From positions 14,493,857-14,557,856 of the forward strand of contig NC_134834.1 of assembly GCF_004210375.1 (NCBI RefSeq): a DNA stretch of 64,000 nucleotides, written 5' to 3'. The DNA is from Tachypleus tridentatus (taxonomy: Eukaryota; Arthropoda; Merostomata; Xiphosura; Limulidae). A program made the position numbers and the translations under genes. The notes below the pieces were generated by a model. It had not been told where the DNA came from. It saw only the letters and a list, made by a program, of their open reading frames with translations, and did no database searches. Shown piece after piece: positions 21,834-32,146 of this stretch (positions within the stretch are counted from its first letter, which is position 1; each line of letters opens with the position of its first letter).

Positions 21834-22309
21834 TATTCTGTGTAACGACGTCTTGTGCGATGACACATAACACATACTATAAACGACCGTTTGGATAAAA
21901 AATAATTTCCTCCTGGGGCTTTAGTAATCTTGTTTCTTATTAATAATTTAGTATTTACATGGTTGATGCACCCTTTGTACAGACAAGCGACATGCACATA
22001 TCTTAATAACAAAGAACGTTTATAGAATATTCTACAAGATTCTTTTTTGTAATAATAAATTCTATATTTTTAATCCTATCGTGTGACTTAAAGCATCAAA
22101 CCACATCAAATCTTTGAGATGTGAGCCCCTACAATGCTATGAACTTTTTCAGTACATGAACTGTTGTAAATCAGTGGATGACAAAAACAAAAAAAAACAA
22201 TGTTTCTTGTGGAAACAACATTACAAATATAATGTGGTGATGCGTGAGCCATCTATGAATGTATTTAAATATACTGCACACGTGCAAGCTCGCCTGGAGG
22301 AAAATATTG
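21834..22309. other. no recognised feature
   Basis: AT-rich DNA. A short frame at 22114-22329 shows no domain and runs into the following SINE. Confidence 0.45.
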
Positions 22310-22435
22310 CTGTTGTTGTTTTGAATTAAGCACAAAGCTACACAATGGGCTATCTGTGTTCTGCCCACCACGGGTATCGAAACCCGGTCTTTAGCGTTGT
22401 AAGTCCGCAGACACACCGCTGAGCCTCTAGAGGGC
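22310..22435 (-). repeat. SINE-C, full length
   Basis: TTGTTGTTTTGAATTAAGCA tail, CACCACGGGTATCGAAACCC T-arm, and head end GAGCCTCTAGAGGGC. Confidence 0.93.
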
Positions 22436-22831
22436 AAAGAGAATATTTTAATATCAAATGATTTTAACTAAAAAATAAATTATGGGTGTAAGTGTGTTGG
22501 AGCGACCATCACTTCTTCCCTCTTTAAAATCTTTGTGGAGTTCTCTACCGAAACCTCTTCGGGCTGCAAAACAATACGTCAAAAAACGTAAAATTTTGCT
22601 TCGATAGTCACTTGGAAGAATTTTTAATTAAAGGTCCTCATATTTAATCAAAATCCATGATGAATTAATTATTTTAGGTTATGAAATGAAATCGCCGAAC
22701 ATAAACCTCGGACTGTGTTCGGTTGGATCTTTTCGTGTTTTTACAAGAATCCTGTAAGGATTCTTTAGACGTGTATTCTCTAGGTTTAAACATTAACCAA
22801 ACAACTGTATAGAGATGTTTCTCACTCATTC

Positions 22832-23101
22832 GCTTGTTTGAATTTCGCGCAAAGCTACTCGAGGACTATCTGCGCTAGACGTTCCTAATTTAGCAGTGTA
22901 AGACTAGAGGGAAGATAGCTAGTCATCACTATCCACCGCCAACTTTTGGGCTACTCTTTTACCAACGAATAGTGGGATAGACCGTCACGTTATAACGCCT
23001 CCACGGCTGAAAGGGCGAGCACGTTTGGTGCGATGGGGATGCGAACCCGTGACCCTCGGATTACGATTCGAACGCCTTAACACGCTTGGCCATGCCGGGC
23101 C
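22832..23101 (-). repeat. SINE-A, full length
   Basis: Complete minus-strand copy ending CTTGGCCATGCCGGGCC. Confidence 0.95.
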
Positions 23102-23750
23102 TATTTAAGGTTGTAGCGGTTGGGTTTTAAAATCAGAGCTAGTTCTCGATACTTTAAGGTCAAAGACGCAATTCCAAAACAGGTCATCAGAAGTAAAGAT
23201 TGCACGTAGGAATGACATAAAGACCAGTCCTATTATTTCACTCCAAATCTGACTGACATCGTTTGGTGAGTTTCACAAAACTCGTTAGTTGGACATGAAA
23301 AAGACAACAATTTTCTATCAAAGCTGAATCCTGCATCAGGGATTCTAAAAGAAGAAAAAAAAATGATACTTTGCCAGAATCCATCTTTATTTTAGGTGAC
23401 TTTGTTTTGGACAGTTGCCTCAATTTCAATCCAAGCGTCGTAACACGAAACCTTCTGTTACAAATAAACAAAACGACAACACATGTAAGGCGATGAAAGT
23501 GCGAATAGTATTGTTGGAGATGACTACAGCTTTCCAGTGTAGGTGTCGCTAGTGCCGTTTTTTTTTTTACCCTACACAAAATGCCACTGAAATTTGGAAC
23601 TCAGTTTTCCCTCTTTGTTTTGTTTTTTTCGATAGTCTTAGAATCACCGATAGAACCTATCACAAGATAACGTATAAAAACAAGTCGCTAATTGGCTAAT
23701 TTCTGGGTTTAACTGTTAATTGACGGTGTTTGCATATAACATTTCATCAC
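23102..23750. other. no recognised feature
   Basis: A 113-codon minus-strand frame (23238-23579) is the longest non-repeat open frame here but has no recognisable domain or splice signals. It is treated as chance. Confidence 0.4.
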
Positions 23751-23751
23751 C

Positions 23752-23860
23752 AACAGTATTGTTTCTTACCAATCTTAACGTTTAATAAGAGCAGTATTAT
23801 TTCTTAGCAGTCTTAACGTTTAATCAGAACAGTATTGTTTCTTACCAGTCCAGCATTAAT
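23752..23860. repeat. tandem repeat, about 48 bp, 2.3 copies
   Basis: CAGTATTRTTTCTTASCARTC followed by TTAACGTTTAATMAGA recurs at 23755, 23791 and 23831. Confidence 0.75.
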
Positions 23861-23866
23861 ATTTAG

Positions 23867-23953
23867 GCCTACCAGTGGCTCAGTGGTATGTCTGCGGACT
23901 TACAACGCTAAAAACCGGGTTTCGATACCCGTGGTGGGCAGAGCACAGCAGCT
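23867..23953 (+). repeat. SINE-C, 3' truncated
   Basis: The head and T-arm (CCAGTGGCTCAGTGGTATGT, GGTTTCGATACCCGTGG) are excellent. The copy stops just after GCAGAGCACAG. Confidence 0.92.
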
Positions 23954-24297
23954 TTCAAAATCATATTTTTCCTATTTTAGAGCCGACACAGCTCATTAAG
24001 CTACTGATAATTAATGAAATGAAATTTGTCTCTAGATCCTCCTGGGTAATCCAAATATAGATTATCCATGATAAACAAAAAGATAAACTTCATGACAAAT
24101 TAATCCCCAATTAGAACATATGTAGAAATGAATCACTAGTCTTTCCTCGGTAATGAAACAGTAAGTAAAGACGTAAATCTACGTCCATGTTGTCCCTAAT
24201 AAATAAAGTTTAAATCCACGCTCATTCACTTCTCAATAAGTCAAAATTGAACATGATTGCCAAGCTTATCCCTAGTAACGAAAGATATAAGATTGAT

Positions 24298-24441
24298 GTC
24301 TGTATCGTTGTTGTTTTGAATTAAGCACAAAGCTACACAATGGGCTATCTGTGCTCTGCCCACCACGGGTATCGAAACCCGGTTTTTAGCGTTGCAATTC
24401 CGCAGACATACCACTGAGCCACTGGGGGGGGGCGTCTGTAT
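24298..24441 (-). repeat. SINE-C with 8-bp target-site duplication
   Basis: SINE-C at 24306-24433, flanked by GTCTGTAT at 24298-24305 and 24434-24441, inserted in a degenerate minisatellite. The head ends in a G run. Confidence 0.92.
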
Positions 24442-24544
24442 TGTCCCCTGTAATGAAAGAGATAGACCTGTGTCTAGATTGTCCCCCGTAAGAAAAGAGA
24501 TACACTTTTGGCTAGATTGAGCCCTGTAATGAAAGAGATAATCT

Positions 24545-24848
24545 TTGTCTAGATTGGGGCCCGGCATGGCCAAGCGCGTTAAGGCGTGCGCTTCGTAATC
24601 TGAGGGTCGCGGGTTCGCATCCCCGTCGCGCCAAACATGCTCGCCCTCCCAGCCGTGGGGGCGTTATAATGTTACGGTCAATCCCACTATTCGTTGGTAA
24701 AAGAGTAGCCCAAGAGTTGGCGGTGGGTGGTGATGACTAGTTGCCTTCCCTCTAGTCTTACACTGCTAAATTAGGGACGGCTAGCACAGATAGCCCTCGA
24801 GTAGCCTTGTGCGAAATTCAAAAAACAAACAAACAATTGTCTAGATTG
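24545..24848 (+). repeat. SINE-A with 12-bp flanking direct repeat
   Basis: SINE-A at 24557-24836, head type 2, flanked by TTGTCTAGATTG at 24545-24556 and 24837-24848. Because the host array itself repeats this motif, the duplication could partly be array sequence. Confidence 0.93.
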
Positions 24849-24912
24849 TCCCCCGTAGTGAAAGAGATAATCTTTGTCTAGATTGCTCTCGGTTATGAAA
24901 GCGATACACCTG

Positions 24913-25027
24913 CATGGAGCTTGCTGGTTCAACAATAAGTCTATGGATTTAACGCTAAAATAAGGTGTTCCATTCCTCTCGGTGGACAAAGCAGATTGCC
25001 CGATGTGGTTTTGCTAAAAAAAGAACA
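24913..25027 (+). repeat. SINE-B, decayed
   Basis: GGAGCTTGCTGGTTCAACAA head, ACGCTAAAATAAGG, CCTCTCGGTGGAC and GATTGCCCGATGTGGTTTTG tail. Confidence 0.75.
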
Positions 25028-25633
25028 CAGATTATCAGTGATTTCATAATAGGGAAACAAGTTTTACGTCTAGACTGTTTAAAAGTTAAAAAATGTCGTT
25101 GATAAATCATTCTGCCAGGATAAAGAAACTTAATTTTTAAACAACCAATCGAATAAGAGAATCACCATGACACTGGACCTTTTTTCATAAACGAGATAAA
25201 ACTAGAAAGTAAAACTACATCAACACATTCTTCTTGACACTTTGGTTAACAACATTCCCCCTGCAAATCTCACTGTTGTCTTTGTTGGACCATTACTCAA
25301 GTTCTGAAGATCTCAGATGTTCGTGTGACAGGAGAACTGACAAATGCATGTTAGGTGAATTCTATAATTTGATCGAATTCTTATTGATTTTTACCTTTTT
25401 CATTGTAGTGGGTTTTCCTGGATGTAGGCACCATATAAACCCCTCTCGCCATGTTATCTATAATGCTGTTTATAGTCTTTCGTGGGAAAACCATAATTAA
25501 CAGTTAATATTTTAAACTTTAACCTGAGTGGTCGAATATCAAGAACTTTGTTTTTTTATTCCAAACAACCTCTATTTGTCCCACAATTCTACAATCCTGG
25601 AGTGATTAAATACTCCATATTTTGTTTGTTTGT
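25028..25633. other. no recognised feature
   Basis: The open frame at 25234-25500 includes a hydrophobic stretch (LIEFLLIFTFFIVVGF) but no start context, splice sites or family similarity that I can defend. Confidence 0.35.
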
Positions 25634-25737
25634 TTAGAATTAAGTACGAAGCCACACAGTTGGTTATCTGTGCTCTGCCCACCACGGGTATCGAAATCAA
25701 GTTTCTAGTGATGTGAGTCCGCAAACATACCGTTGTG
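25634..25737 (-). repeat. SINE-C, head cut off at a minisatellite edge
   Basis: Tail AGAATTAAGTACGAAGCC and T-arm CACCACGGGTATCGAAAT are present. The head stops at ACATACCGTTGTG, where the 48-bp array begins. Confidence 0.9.
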
Positions 25738-25739
25738 AT

Positions 25740-26757
25740 GATGTCATAACTCTTAAACATCAGCCAGGGACTGTTTATATTGTACATGGTGTCATGACGC
25801 ATAAGTATCAGTCATGGACTGTTTATATTGTACATGGTGTCATGACGCATAAGCATCAGTCATGGACTGTTTATATTGTACATGGTGTCATGACGCATAA
25901 GCATCAGTCATGGACTGTTTATATTGTACATGGTGTCATGACACATAAGTATCAGTCATGGACTGTTTATATTGTACATGGTGTCATGACACATAAGCAT
26001 CAGTCATGGACTGTTTATATTGTACATGGTGTCATGACACATAAGTATCAGTCATGGACTGTTTATATTGTACATGGTGTCATGACACATAAGCATCAGT
26101 CATGGACTGTTTATATTGTACATGGTGTCATGACGCATAAGCATCAGTCATGGACTGTTTATATTGTACATGGTGTCATGACACATAAGTATCAGTCATG
26201 GACTGTTTATATTGTACATGGTGTCATGACACATAAGCATCAGTCATGGACTGTTTATATTGTACATGGTGTCATGACACATAAGTATCAGTCATGGACT
26301 GTTTATATTGTACATGGTGTCATGACACATAAGCATCAGTCATGGACTGTTTATATTGTACATGGTGTCATGACACATAAGTATCAGTCATGGACTGTTT
26401 ATATTGTACATGGTGTCATGACACATAAGCATCAGTCATGGACTGTTTATATTGTACATGGTGTCATGACGCATAAGCATCAGTCATGGACTGTTTATAT
26501 TGTACATGGTGTCATGACACATAAGTATCAGTCATGGACTGTTTATATTGTACATGGTGTCATGACACATAAGCATCAGTCATGGACTGTTTATATTGTA
26601 CATGGTGTCATGACACATAAGTATCAGTCATGGACTGTTTATATTGTACATGGTGTCATGACACATAAGCATCAGTCATGGACTGTTTATATTGTACATG
26701 GTGTCATGACACATAAGCATCAGTCATGGACTGTTTATATTGTACATGGTGTCATGT
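25740..26757. repeat. 48-bp minisatellite, about 21 copies
   Basis: Unit: GTCATGGACTGTTTATATTG, TACATGGTGTCATGACRCAT, AAGYATCA. Copies are nearly identical and alternate TATCAG and CATCAG, often as two-unit blocks, with a minority of GCAT for ACAT. Since 48 is a multiple of 3, a 348-codon plus-strand frame runs the whole array as a 16-residue repeat (QSWTVYIVHGVMTHKH). It has no signal peptide, promoter or unique flanking coding sequence, so I treat it as an array artefact. Confidence 0.97.
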
Positions 26758-26815
26758 GAACTTTAAACAGCTACCGCAAGGTTGCTGACATAGTGGTTTA
26801 CCTTTTTTCTTTTTT

Positions 26816-27745
26816 GTTCTGAATGTATAAATAGATGTGTAAGTGGTTGTTCTGAATGTATAAACAGATGTGTAAGTGGTTGTTCTGAATGTATAAACAG
26901 ATGTGTAAGTGGTTGTTCTGAATGTATAAACAGATGTGTAAGTGGTTGTTCTGAATGTATAAACAGATGTGTAAGTGGTTGTTCTGAATGTATAAACAGA
27001 TGTGTATGTGGTTGTTCTGAATGTATAAACAGATGTGTAAGTGGTTGTTCTGAATTATAAACAGATGTGTAAGTGGTTGTTCTGAATGTATAAACAGATG
27101 TGTGTAGTGGTTGTTCTGAATGTATAAACAGATGTGTAAGTGGTTGTTCTGAATGTATAAACAGATGTGTAAGTGGTTGTTCTGAATGTATAAACAGATG
27201 TGTAAGTGGTTGTTCTGAATGTATAAACAGATGTGCAAGTGGTTGTTCTGAATGTATAAACAGATGTGCAAGTGGTTGTTCTTTGGATGTATAAACAGAT
27301 GTGTAAGTGGTTGTTCTGAATGTATAAACAGATGTGCAAGTGGTTGTTCTGAATATATAAACAGATGTGTAAGTGGTTGTTCTGAATGTATAAACAGATG
27401 TGTAAGTGGTTGTTCTGAATGTATAAACAGATGTGTAAGTGGTTGTTCTGAATGTATAAACAGATGTGTAAGTGGTTGTTCTGAATGTATAAACAGATGT
27501 GTAAGTGGTTGTTTTGGATGTGTAAACAGATGTGTAAGTGGTTGTTCTGAATGTATAAACAGATGTGTAAGTGGTTGTTCTGAATATATAAACAGATGTG
27601 TAAGTGGTTGTTCTGAATATATAAACAGATGTGTAAGTGGTTGTTCTGAATGTATAAACAGATGTGTAAGTGGTTGTTCTAAATGTATAAACAGATGTGT
27701 AAGTGGTTGTTCTAAATGTATAAACAGATGTGTAAGTGGTTACAT
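26816..27745. repeat. 33-bp minisatellite, about 28 copies
   Basis: Unit: GTTGTTCTGAATGTATAAAC plus AGATGTGTAAGTG. It starts about 60 bp after the 48-bp array ends and has an unrelated unit. Occasional single-base indels (for example near 27052 and 27102) shift the frame. Long frames on both strands (plus: 11-residue CSECINRCVSG; minus: TYTSVYTFRTT) result from the unit being a multiple of 3. Confidence 0.97.
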
Positions 27746-28066
27746 CGTTCATTCATTGGTTTATTTTACACTTCAATACTCACATTATTCATGTCTTTCA
27801 TTACACAGCTTAGAACGTAAATAATTATTATGAAACTGCTAAGCCTATTTCTGCGCGTGATTGTGTATCGTTTGGACGGATAATTTGATTTTATGTTGTA
27901 AGCATCTAATATCGTCTGGTAGCATTTCCATGAGATCTTTCTTTCTTAAACTTAAAATAATCCATTTATGCCCTAAATCTCCCATATGTGGCAACAGTGG
28001 GACAATTCTTTTTAATGTAGTTGTTTAATAAATATTTGGATCAATAATAGATGACTCACAAAAATT

Positions 28067-28136
28067 CTCCTGGTGGAACAGCGGTTAGTCTACTGATACA
28101 TGTACAACGTCAAAATCCGGTTTTCAGTTCTCCGCG
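28067..28136 (+). repeat. SINE-B, 3' truncated
   Basis: TCTCCTGGTGGAACAGCGGT, ACAACGTCAAAATCCGG and CTCCGCGG head elements. The tail is absent and a minus-strand SINE-A follows directly. Confidence 0.7.
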
Positions 28137-28403
28137 GTTTGTTTCTTTTTGAATTTTGCACAAAGCTACTCGAGGGCTATCTGCGCTAGCCGTCCCTAAT
28201 TTAGCAGTGTAAGACTAGAGGGAAGGCAATTAGTCATCACCACCCACCGCCAACTCTTGGGCTACTATTTTACCAACGAATAGTGGGATTGACCGTAAAA
28301 TTATAACGCCTCCACAACTGAGCATGCTAAGTGTGACGGGAATTCGGACCCGAGACCCTCAGATTACGAGTCGAGCGCCTTAACGACCTGGCCAAGCCAG
28401 GCC
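28137..28403 (-). repeat. SINE-A, full length
   Basis: Complete minus-strand copy with a short deletion around CTCCACAACTGAGC and head end CTGGCCAAGCCAGGCC. Confidence 0.93.
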
Positions 28404-28418
28404 TTATCTCAGTTACCT

Positions 28419-28539
28419 TTGTTTGTTATTAAACACAAAAGTACACACTAAGCTATTTCTGTTATGTCTACTGCTGGTGTCGAAACCTGATTTTTAACGT
28501 TGTAAGCCTTCAGACTTACCATTAAGCCACTGGGAGACT
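28419..28539 (-). repeat. SINE-C, decayed
   Basis: Tail GTTATTAAACACAAAAGTAC, GGTGTCGAAACCTGATTTTT T-arm and head end TTAAGCCACTGGGAG. Confidence 0.82.
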
Positions 28540-28579
28540 AATTGACTTCATTTCCCAATTATCAGAAAACCGTTATTAT

Positions 28580-28700
28580 GCACCTCCCGGTACAGCGGTA
28601 AGTCTACGGACTTTCAACGCTAAAATCAGGGGTTCGGTTCCCGTCGGTGGACTCAGCAGATAGCCCGATATGGCTTTGCTACGAGAAAAAGAAAACAAAA
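28580..28700 (+). repeat. SINE-B, full length
   Basis: CACCTCCCGGTACAGCGGTA head, CAACGCTAAAATCAGGGG, GATAGCCCGATATGGCTTTG and an A-rich tail. Confidence 0.92.
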
Positions 28701-29680
28701 AACTATGCAGCTCTCTCTAGCCAGCAAAGAAATTACTACATTAAATAAAATTACAACGTTGTAGGTTTAAAAAAAAGTCTCCATTAACAGTGGTCTGTAG
28801 AAGATAAATTCGAAACATCACTTTTAGGAAGGACTCCTAAATTAATTGAAAAGAATTTGAAAAGAAACACGTGGAGTAAGGACAATGTTTAATTTTGCCT
28901 CAAAGTCTCACTTATTCGCTAACTTCGACACTCTATTGTACACCTCTGTTACAACCTTCACGAGCTAATATTGATAATTGTTTCGGAAGAATATTCAGGA
29001 AATCCACTATCAGTGGAAGAGGTTGAAATCATGTAATCAACCAGGTGGCGATAGTTTTTACTGAAATTAATTATGTTTTCAAAACTACATATTAAAAGGA
29101 ATTTTGAATTTTTCAGTTAAACAAATCTATTTTCATCAATGCAACTAACCTTTTAATATTTAAAGTACAAAAAAGGTATCCCATTTCATATCTATTGTTA
29201 TTGAGCTAATTATCATATAAATTGCGAGGAAAACTTAGCTCAAATTAACAATTGAAATATTTAAAATTCTTGCTTCTTCTTGAAGCCACTTAATCAGAAA
29301 GTTATTTTCTTTAATTACAATAGTTTCTAAATAATCCGCTAGATGACAGCATCACACTGAACAATGGTCGATTTCTCTGACAATATTCTGTATCAACACT
29401 AATTGAGCTTGTAAATGTAGTAACATTTTCGACACTTTCAGAGCCTAATTGATGTAGTTGTGTCACTTTCTTTTATACTCAGACTTTTTTAAAGATCTTA
29501 ACAAAATTATGGAATATTCCCAGATGGCGTTCCTTTCTATGCACAAAAAAACTGAGTTGATCACAAACAGGCACTAAGCAGTAAAAGTAGTTAGCGCGCG
29601 CTACTGAAAGTATGTCTGTACTTTCTTAAGCAGTTGCAAGCAATTATTACGGTTTGTTGTATACTACTTAAAAGACATAC
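28701..29680. other. no recognised feature
   Basis: AT-rich, SINE-free. A possible acceptor (AATATTCAG at about 29000) precedes a 12-codon frame to a stop, too short to support. Confidence 0.4.
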
Positions 29681-29877
29681 TTGAGTCTTTCGATTCGTGA
29701 CAGAAAATTCCATTGTGGTAGACGACATTGAAAATTTGTCCGAGTGTGGCCCAGCTGTTGTTTTGTCCGGATTGTGAATCCAAGTTTCGTTGGGTGCTAC
29801 TGATGGGCTATCTTGTCTGCTGTAGTCTATCACTTCAAAGTTAAGGACAATTATGTAGGGATAACCTTTCTTTGGAA
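29681..29877 (-). CDS. candidate internal exon, unknown protein
   Basis: On the minus strand the 197-nt interval stays open for 65 codons. It is entered after GCATGAAG and left at ACTCAA|GTATGT, a reasonable donor. The acceptor has only a loose pyrimidine tract. The product is polar and Ser/Thr/Asp-rich, with segments GYPYIIVLNFEVIDYSRQ, NETWIHNPDKTTAGP and KFSMSSTTMEFSVTNRK. An NET sequon would suit an extracellular region. I recognise no domain. The exon would need a phase-1 intron before it and phase-0 after it. No neighbouring exon was found, and chance open frames of this length are expected in 64 kb, so confidence is low. Confidence 0.25.
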
Positions 29878-29995
29878 CTTCATGCGATGTTCAGAAACAA
29901 ATAAATACGTTTAAAAAACAAACAAACACAATAAGCTGCATCTAAAATCACATGTTTAATAACACCTTCTTCCACAGCCCCATTTTTAAATTTCT

Positions 29996-30100
29996 CCGCA
30001 TGGACAAGCGGAAAGTTTAAGGCTTTCAAATGCTAAAATCCAGGAGCTTGTTCCTCACGATGTAGACACCGCAGATGGCCTATTGCCCAGCTTAGTGTTA
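29996..30100 (+). repeat. SINE-B, strongly decayed
   Basis: TCTCCGCATGGACAAGCGGA, TGCTAAAATCCAGGAGC, TTCCTCACGATG and GCAGATGGCC keep the order of a SINE-B. Confidence 0.5.
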
Positions 30101-30315
30101 AAAACACTAATTGAAATGTTATATTTAACTTAAATATTGTATTATAATCAGATATAACATAAAACGATACAGAATTTATGTTTAGGTCACTACTGAGCAA
30201 ATAGGTTTTTGTTTTAAATCGCCCCAAATATTTTCCCTTAAAAAATTAGTGTAATACAGGTTAACAAATAATAATAATAAAAGACATTCCGGTAAAAATA
30301 TTTTAAACACAGGTA

Positions 30316-30412
30316 CACCACCTGCTGGGGCAGCGACATGTATGCAGACTTATAACACTAAAAATCAGTTTTTGACACCCATAGGTTTGCGCTTAATTTC
30401 ACACAATCAAAC
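30316..30412 (+). repeat. SINE-C, decayed and 3' truncated
   Basis: CACCTGCTGGGGCAGCGACA head, TATAACACTAAAAATC, TTTTTGACACCCAT, then a short remnant of the tail. Confidence 0.65.
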
Positions 30413-30490
30413 GAACTTAAAAACATATACAGTTTTGATAACATTACTTACGGTCACCTTGGATGTATGGAAGCCCAGGTTTATAAAAGA

Positions 30491-30906
30491 ATAATTCCAG
30501 CACAAAGCTACACATTGGCTCGGCATGGCCAGGTCGATAAGGCACTCGACTCGTAATCCGATGGTTACGGGTTCGAATCCCCGTCACATCAAACATGCTC
30601 GCCCTTTCAGCCGTGGGGGCGTTATAATGTGACGGTCAATCCCATTATTCGTTGGTAAAGGAGTAGCCCAAGAGTTGGCGGTGGGTAGTGATGACTGGTT
30701 GCCTTCCCTCTAGCCTTACACTGCTAAATTAGGGACGGATAGCGCAGATAGCTCTCGTGTATCTATGCGCAAAATTCAAAACAAACAAACAAATAAAGCT
30801 ACACAATGAATTTCCTTGGAATATCCGTACTTTGGCTACCGCGAGTATCGAAACCGGATTTCTAATGTTGTAAGTCTGCAGACGTACCACTGTGCCACTG
30901 GGGAGA
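30491..30906 (-). repeat. SINE-C split by a SINE-A insertion
   Basis: The minus-strand SINE-C tail (CCAGCACAAAGCTACACA) is at 30496-30514. The rest (AAAGCTACACAATG, GCGAGTATCGAAACC, head end GTGCCACTGGGGA) resumes at 30795. The interruption is the plus-strand SINE-A described next. Confidence 0.93.
30504..30805 (+). repeat. SINE-A nested in SINE-C, 11-bp target-site duplication
   Basis: SINE-A at 30515-30794 with AAAGCTACACA on both sides (30504-30514 and 30795-30805), duplicated from the host SINE-C tail. This dates SINE-A activity after that SINE-C insertion. Confidence 0.97.
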
Positions 30907-31030
30907 ATGTGTAATGAATTTTGTCTTGCATACCTAAAAAAAAGTTATTTTAAATAAATAATATTATATCTCGGTGGCCTTTTATGTAGAACTTTAAAAA
31001 CGCTATGTGGCGCTGTAATTAATATTTTGT

Positions 31031-31424
31031 TCTTAGCTAAGCTGAAAAGTAACAAGAGGTGATCCTCAATATCCACGGCTGTAATGAGATCCCAAATTGG
31101 CAAGAGACGGAGTGATAAGCTGAAGATTTGTACTTGCACACACACACAAATAAATACTCAGAGCAGCTCTATAACCACTATGTCGAGGCTAAAATTAGCA
31201 ATTGTTTGGTGTGAATTTCGTGCTATCTGCTCTAGCTGTTCCTAATTTAGCAGAGATGGGCTAATGCGAAGATAGCTGGTCAACACACATATACACTGCC
31301 AAATCCTGAGCTATTGTTTTACCAACAAATAATAGGCTTGATCGTCTTGTTATGATGTCCCATGGACGAATGACTTTAGATTGCGAGTCGAAATGCCTAA
31401 AACTAGGCTATGCTAGGCCGCTTT
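31031..31424 (-). repeat. older dispersed repeat ending in a SINE-A-like element
   Basis: Paralogue of 7876-8286. GGCTGTAATGAGATC and TTTGTACTTG are shared upstream, and 31201-31424 is a decayed SINE-A relative (CTAGCTGTTCCTAATTTAGC, GAGCTATTGTTTTACC). Confidence 0.65.
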
Positions 31425-31837
31425 AATTAATAGGCTTAACAAGAACAAATTACACTAAAGTTAATATACTTTTTGCACATTTATATTAATTAGCCTATTA
31501 ATGATTTAAAATTAGATATATATACAAAATAACATCTTAGACCTATGCCATATCTCAATACCCAAAAGGTCTTTCGTTTTGTACTAGAATTCACTAGTTG
31601 ACCTGGACGTATTTGAATGCTATTTTACGCGTGGAACAAGTCATAGTGTCATGGTTGATGACCAATCATAATTTAGTTAATTTTGATACAAATATTCAAC
31701 ATCTGCGACACAACTACATCAATTAGGCTCTACTTTTTAAAACGTGTCTGATCTGCTTTTACAAACAAATAAATTGCGTATCACCCTGTTATTGTTGGTT
31801 TTCTTTGTTTTTTTTTAACTACAATAACGCAGGTTTC

Positions 31838-32146
31838 TCATTATAATGGGGCCTGGCATGGCCAAGCGCGTAAGGCGTGCGACTCGTAATCCGAGGGTCG
31901 CGGGTTCGCGCCCGCGTCGCGCTAAACATGCTCGCCCTCCCAGCCGTGGGGCCGTATAATGTTACGGTCAATCCCACTATTCGTTGGTAAAAGAGTAACC
32001 CAAGAGTTGGCGGTGGGTGGTGATGACTAGCTGCCTTCCCTCTAGTCTTACATTGCAAAATTAGGGACGGCTAGCGCAGATAGCCCTCGAGTAGCTTTCC
32101 GCGAAGTTAAAAACAAAACAAACAAACAAACAATTTTCATTATAAT
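31838..32146 (+). repeat. SINE-A with 10-bp target-site duplication
   Basis: SINE-A at 31848-32136, head type 2, flanked by TCATTATAAT at 31838-31847 and 32137-32146. Confidence 0.95.

Larger units (their letters stand above)
24060..24920. repeat. degenerate 42-bp tandem repeat split by two SINEs
   Basis: Units of the form TGTCTAGATTGTCCCCYGTA then ATGAAAGAGATA are clear at 24440-24556 and 24837-24912. Older, weaker units extend back towards 24060. SINE-C at 24306-24433 and SINE-A at 24557-24836 interrupt the array, each between short direct repeats. Confidence 0.8.

Noticed and set aside
23238..23579. 113-codon minus-strand gene
   Set aside because: No domain, no splice or start context, and it includes low-complexity F/L and poly-K stretches from poly-T tracts.
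25713..26759. 348-codon open frame as a repetitive protein gene
   Set aside because: It is a direct consequence of a 48-bp minisatellite. Its start lies in a SINE-C and it has no unique coding flanks, signal peptide or promoter.
26763..27824. Long open frames on both strands as cysteine-rich or Thr-rich proteins
   Set aside because: They derive from the 33-bp minisatellite. Several overlapping frames are open on both strands at once, which real genes do not show.
31819..32058. Minus-strand 79-codon frame
   Set aside because: It runs through a SINE-A. The same shadow frame appears in other SINE-A copies.
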